Assembly: GCF_045066735.1 (NCBI RefSeq)
Contig: NZ_JBISHH010000026.1
Location: forward strand, 310,001 to 374,000
Length of the DNA stretch: 64,000 nt
Direction: 5' to 3'
DNA from: Algibacter sp045066735
GTDB taxonomy: Bacteria; Bacteroidota; Bacteroidia; Flavobacteriales; Flavobacteriaceae
Positions 61,031-64,000 of this stretch are shown here, piece after piece. The notes under the pieces were generated by a model. It had not been told where the DNA came from and did not search any database. It was given only the letters and a program-made list of their open reading frames with translations. The stretch's first letter is position 1; each line of letters begins with the position of its first letter. A program made the translations under genes and the position numbers.

Positions 61031-61576
61031 TTATCCTTTTCCTCTTTTTCCACCACGCTTCACTATACTTCGTGCTAAACCTTCAAGTTCGTATACATTA
61101 TAATCTTCAGCTAACTCTTCATCGCTTATAATGAGATAAATAAAATCTAGAAGGGTTTCTTTTTTTCCATCAATAATTTCATATTTATTAAAATCAACTG
61201 AATACTCCTCGTCGATTGCTAATTGTTGTAAATATCCATACAAACCACTAGAAACAGATCGTTTAAGTAATTGTTCTCTTTCGCGTATGCCTTCAACACC
61301 ATCATCGCCACAGATTAGTATATGACTATATTTATTTAAATAATCAGACACTTTTTTCTTTCTTTTAGGGTCGTTTAAATCACTTCTAACCTCTCTTAAA
61401 ATTGCTGTGTCAAACTCATCAGTTGGATTAGTATTGCTCCATGAACCATAACCTAATGATTAAATTTTTGATGCTAATTTTTCGTTGTTAGAGTTGTTTT
61501 CGGTATCAGGGTTTTGAGCATTAATGTTATTAACTCTAATGAAAAAAAGTATTATTATAAAGTGTGCTGTTTTCAT
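61031..61576 (-). pseudogene. Secreted protein gene broken by an in-frame stop
   Basis: The frame begins MKTAHFIIILFFIRVNNINA, a signal peptide, runs 38 codons to a TAA (61460-61462), and then continues in the same frame for another 142 codons (SLGYGSWSN, ILREVRSDLNDPKR, SHILICGDDGVEGIREREQL) to a natural stop at 61031. The downstream part is protein-like and has a GTG that could restart at 61351. The simplest reading is a recent nonsense mutation; a read error or stop readthrough are alternatives. No family was recognised. Confidence 0.65.
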
Positions 61577-61697
61577 GTTATATAGCTTTATTTAGGGGGC
61601 AATATATTGATTATTTACGATTAGTATATAGTGTCGTAACTATCGATAGGAAGCTATGCACAATATAAATTGTTGTAAAGAGTAATATTGATTATAA

Positions 61698-62762
61698 TTA
61701 TTTAGCTAATAGCAATTCCAAAGCTTCCTTTAAATGTTTCCTCCAAGCTGTATGCACATCATCAAATGCAACAACATTAGCACCTTTAGTCTTAAGGAAA
61801 TCAATTTCGTCTGTAGTTAGTTTTCCAACATTTGAATCCTTCAAGGCATGATAATAAATAAGATTGGATAGGTCGGTGTTTTTCAACAATTCGGAATATC
61901 GCTTATAACCATAAGCAGCAGCAATCTTGTGTGAATTAATCATCATTAAATCCTCAGCTTTCTGTTCTACCTTTGTACTAACAGCATCTTCTTCGAAAGC
62001 AGCGTCTATACCTTCAGAATATGCCATCCAAACTTCTTCCGCAATGTCTAATCTGCCTACCATCAGTAAATAACCGTCGGCAATATTACCAAACTTGGAA
62101 ATATAGTCTTGCCCTGCAAAACAACCATACGAAATGCCCACAATAAAAACCTTTTTATTTTCGGACTTAAAATAACTAACAAGCTCATTCAACATTTCGG
62201 AAGTTTTTATTCCCAACATTTTGGCTTGTTCAAACGACATTTCTTCTTCAAGCATCATTTGAGGTTCAATAGTCTGAGCTTGATGACTGTTTATAATGAA
62301 GTATTTGTTTTCATCAATTCCTCCATTATCTTTAAAAATAGCTTTCACTTCATCCGTAAACAATCCAGGGAAAGGACCTCCTTGTGTAATAAGTACTATT
62401 GTATCACTTTTTGAGTTCCCAAACGAATATCCTAATTTCTTCAACTTTTCTGGCATGCCTTCATAGGCTATGGTTATATTTTCTGTTTTTACTTCAGCTT
62501 TAACAACTACAAGTATCTTATGATTTCCATCCTTGTCAACAAACATTTGAGGTGTCAATTTTTTCTGCATCACTAATGGAATAACCTCCTTAAATGTTGT
62601 AGGTGTTCCGTTTTCGTAATATACCAATCCCACATTAGACGGTGGATTTTTCATTAATTCCTCATAAGATATTAGTCGCAAACTATCTGGTACAAACGAG
62701 TAGTTTTGAGCATTACATAACGCAGATGTGAAAATGAAGATTACAAATATTATATTTTTCAT
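61698..62762 (-). CDS. Secreted alpha/beta-hydrolase
   Basis: A 354-residue protein with a signal peptide (FVIFIFTSALCNAQ). The nucleophile elbow GISYG sits in IVGISYGCFAGQDYI (about 209-223) and the oxyanion region in LITQGGPFPGLF (about 124-135). A C-terminal His in FDDVHTAWRKH (about 335-345) completes a likely Ser-Asp-His triad. It is exported; the substrate (ester, amide or peptide) is unknown. It is separated by repeat R3 from the next upstream gene. Confidence 0.75.
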   Translation of the reverse strand: MKNIIFVIFIFTSALCNAQNYSFVPDSLRLISYEELMKNPPSNVGLVYYENGTPTTFKEVIPLVMQKKLTPQMFVDKDGNHKILVVVKAEVKTENITIAYEGMPEKLKKLGYSFGNSKSDTIVLITQGGPFPGLFTDEVKAIFKDNGGIDENKYFIINSHQAQTIEPQMMLEEEMSFEQAKMLGIKTSEMLNELVSYFKSENKKVFIVGISYGCFAGQDYISKFGNIADGYLLMVGRLDIAEEVWMAYSEGIDAAFEEDAVSTKVEQKAEDLMMINSHKIAAAYGYKRYSELLKNTDLSNLIYYHALKDSNVGKLTTDEIDFLKTKGANVVAFDDVHTAWRKHLKEALELLLAK

Positions 62763-62783
62763 GGGTCTATTTGATTATTTTTT

Positions 62784-62976
62784 ATAACGTTTAGTATAAG
62801 AATAGTAGGGCTGATTTGCACGCTAACCATTCGGATGAAACACAAGTCGAATTTTTAAATTTTTCTTATTATTTTTCTTTTCTCAATAAGCCAAATTTAA
62901 AAATTTGGCGACTTTGCAAATGCGCCCAAACCATTCGGTTTTACTATAATTGCCCTATTATTTTTATACGTTATTG
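62784..62976 (-). repeat. Long attC-like hairpin repeat R3
   Basis: TAACGTTTAGTATAAGAATA and on to GTAGGGC at the left end pairs with GCCCTATTATTTTTATACGT TA at the right end, as an imperfect stem of about 22 bp. An inner hairpin pairs CCAAATTTAAA-type and TTTAAATTT-type arms. The stop codon of the upstream gene is 8 nt outside and the start of the downstream gene 22 nt outside. It differs in sequence from R1/R2 but has the same position and polarity relative to the genes. Confidence 0.6.
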
Positions 62977-62983
62977 CCAATAG

Positions 62984-63718
62984 TTATTGTTCGTCTTCTT
63001 CCCCAAGCGAAATTTTAAATACATTAAATCCTATTCCAAATCCAAACCATAAATTACCATTTGAATTCCATTTATATTCACTTTGATTGTTTATTTGGTC
63101 AACTCCTACATAAATTCCAGCTTGTACTTTTTTGTATTCAAGCATTAGACCACCAAAAAAATTCAAAGTAGCTACATCTTGTGCTTTATCATCTGTTATT
63201 CCAGAAGCGTTGCTAGAATTCAAATTTACGCTTCCAATTCCAGCTCCTATTTGTGCATTTAATTTTGCGTTATATATTTTGTGAAAATTATAATTTAAGG
63301 TTGTACTTAAATTAAATTCTGTATCGAAAGAAAAGTCATCTTGTGGTCTTGCTTTAAATGGTAATGTTAATAATCCAACTGATAATTTATCTTCAGGCAC
63401 GTATTCCTCATAACTTCTTTCAAAGTCATTTTTATCTATGTAATAAATTTTATCATTATATAATTTTTTCTTTTCCTCATTGTTTGTAAAATTCAAAGCC
63501 TTTAACTGAATAGAATCATTGAGAACTTTGTTAACTCTGAATAAAATATTTGGGGCTAAAAATCTTACAGTATCTTTATTCGTTCCAATAATATTCTCAA
63601 ATTTTAATACTTTATTGTAAGTTGTTAATTTTATTATATCTCCAGGCTTTTGTGCAAAAGTAAAATTAGAAAAGGAAATAAATAGTAATGCAAGTAATAG
63701 TTGGTTAGTGGTTTTCAT
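62984..63718 (-). CDS. Secreted beta-strand-rich protein, possible outer-membrane barrel
   Basis: A 244-residue protein with a signal peptide (LLLALLFISFSNFTFAQ). The mature N-terminal part has KPGDIIKLTTYNK and a charged middle. From about 130 it consists of alternating strands (FNLSTTLNYNFHKIYNAKLN, AQIGAGIGSVNLN, AGIYVGVDQINN, WFGFGIGFNVFKISLG) as in small outer-membrane barrels. It ends in acidic EEDEQ instead of the usual terminal aromatic. Function unknown. Confidence 0.6.
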   Translation of the reverse strand: MKTTNQLLLALLFISFSNFTFAQKPGDIIKLTTYNKVLKFENIIGTNKDTVRFLAPNILFRVNKVLNDSIQLKALNFTNNEEKKKLYNDKIYYIDKNDFERSYEEYVPEDKLSVGLLTLPFKARPQDDFSFDTEFNLSTTLNYNFHKIYNAKLNAQIGAGIGSVNLNSSNASGITDDKAQDVATLNFFGGLMLEYKKVQAGIYVGVDQINNQSEYKWNSNGNLWFGFGIGFNVFKISLGEEDEQ

Positions 63719-63820
63719 ATTTCTTCGATTTTTGGTTAATTATTGGTAACAATTGTAAATAGTTAGTTTTAACTATATATCTATTAAGGGTTATACTACT
63801 TTTTCATGATATTATTAAAG

Positions 63821-64000
63821 TTATTTTATCTTCTTACACTCAAATATTCCAGATGGTGCTTTATATTTCAAACCAGAAATCTTATTGTTTTTTTCTGTGA
63901 ATTCAATTTGCATATCGTCGAATTTTTCCACTTTAAATATGTGTTTTTTATAAGGGATAAGTACCTCGTCTGTAGTTCCTAGCATGGTTAGCTTGTTATC
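63821..64000 (-). CDS. C-terminal end of an unknown gene, cut by window edge
   Basis: An open frame of 59 codons enters from the right edge and stops at 63821. The visible residues (TTDEVLIPYKKHIFKVEKFD, IEFTEKNNKISGLKYKAPSG) are strand-rich and end in FECKKIK. No family was recognised from this fragment. The 63719-63820 gap carries nothing recognisable. Confidence 0.55.
   Translation of the reverse strand, partial: DNKLTMLGTTDEVLIPYKKHIFKVEKFDDMQIEFTEKNNKISGLKYKAPSGIFECKKIK

Noticed and set aside
63321..63345. Another TTCTGTATCG match as an attachment site
   Set aside because: It is inside the 244-aa coding sequence and diverges after TTCTGTATCGAAAG, without the FCIGK-stop end.
1..64000. 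CRISPR arrays, rRNA and tRNA genes
   Set aside because: No regularly spaced direct repeats and no tRNA- or rRNA-like sequence were noticed; the island uses mnmE and not a tRNA gene.

Overview
The window is AT-rich DNA from a marine-type member of the Flavobacteriaceae (Bacteroidota). This rests on the gene content (SusC/SusD pair, FecR-type anti-sigma factor, menaquinone genes, a YfhO-like protein, DUF4834 and DUF2853 proteins, a capnine/sulfonolipid gene pair) and on promoters of the Bacteroidota type (TTG, about 18 nt, TAnnTTTG). No rRNA, tRNA or CRISPR array was seen.

Layout. Positions 1-30230 are ordinary chromosome: the end of oligopeptidase B; a probable cysteate synthase and cysteate acyltransferase pair for capnine synthesis; an acyltransferase-like protein; an outer-membrane barrel; a cell-surface glycan block (YfhO-like protein, glycosyltransferase, flippase); SbcD/SbcC; a low-complexity secreted protein; housekeeping enzymes, including an RlmF gene with no ATG and an RlmL-like methyltransferase; the menaquinone run hotdog thioesterase-MenF-MenD; CvfB; and MnmE. 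A roughly 155-170 bp dispersed repeat occurs twice here, in inverted orientation.

Positions 30213-60831 look like one integrated island of about 30.6 kb. The last 18 bp of mnmE (TTCTGTATCGGCAAATAA) recur in direct orientation at 60814-60831 (TTCTGTATCGGAAAGTAA). Just inside the left copy lie a zinc-ribbon/HTH protein and a tyrosine recombinase. The 3' end of mnmE/trmE is the known target of the SGI1 family in Gammaproteobacteria, so this is a similar site choice in a flavobacterium. Cargo in order: a control module (two zinc-ribbon proteins, an excisionase-like protein, a broken replication-protein gene and a 38-bp perfect palindrome); a tightly overlapping four-gene operon that fits an ABC three-component (ABC-3C) conflict system with an MBL hydrolase, a trypsin-like protease, a small middle component and an SMC/Rad50-like ATPase; a three-gene membrane and secreted operon ending in a zinc peptidase; a Fic locus with a decayed partial duplicate; and, between the two Fic copies, a run of same-orientation genes separated by structured repeats. 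The end of that cargo is a SusC/SusD/two-GDPD operon with its own ECF sigma/anti-sigma pair.

The most unusual feature is the run at about 44.59-50.18 kb. Each gene or gene pair (84+305 aa, 300 aa, 348 aa, HNH-HIT) is bounded by a short inverted match (for example GTTATGTGTT...AACACATAAC, GTTAGGGTG...CACCCTAAC), and between them sit hairpin repeats of about 134 bp. That is the arrangement expected of integron gene cassettes with attC-like sites but no integron integrase in view. A related long hairpin repeat separates two genes at 62.8-63.0 kb, and a partial one lies at 60.9-61.0 kb.

Positions 60832-64000 hold a scar of a second HIT gene, a secreted-protein gene broken by an in-frame stop, an alpha/beta hydrolase, a secreted barrel-like protein, and the end of one more gene.
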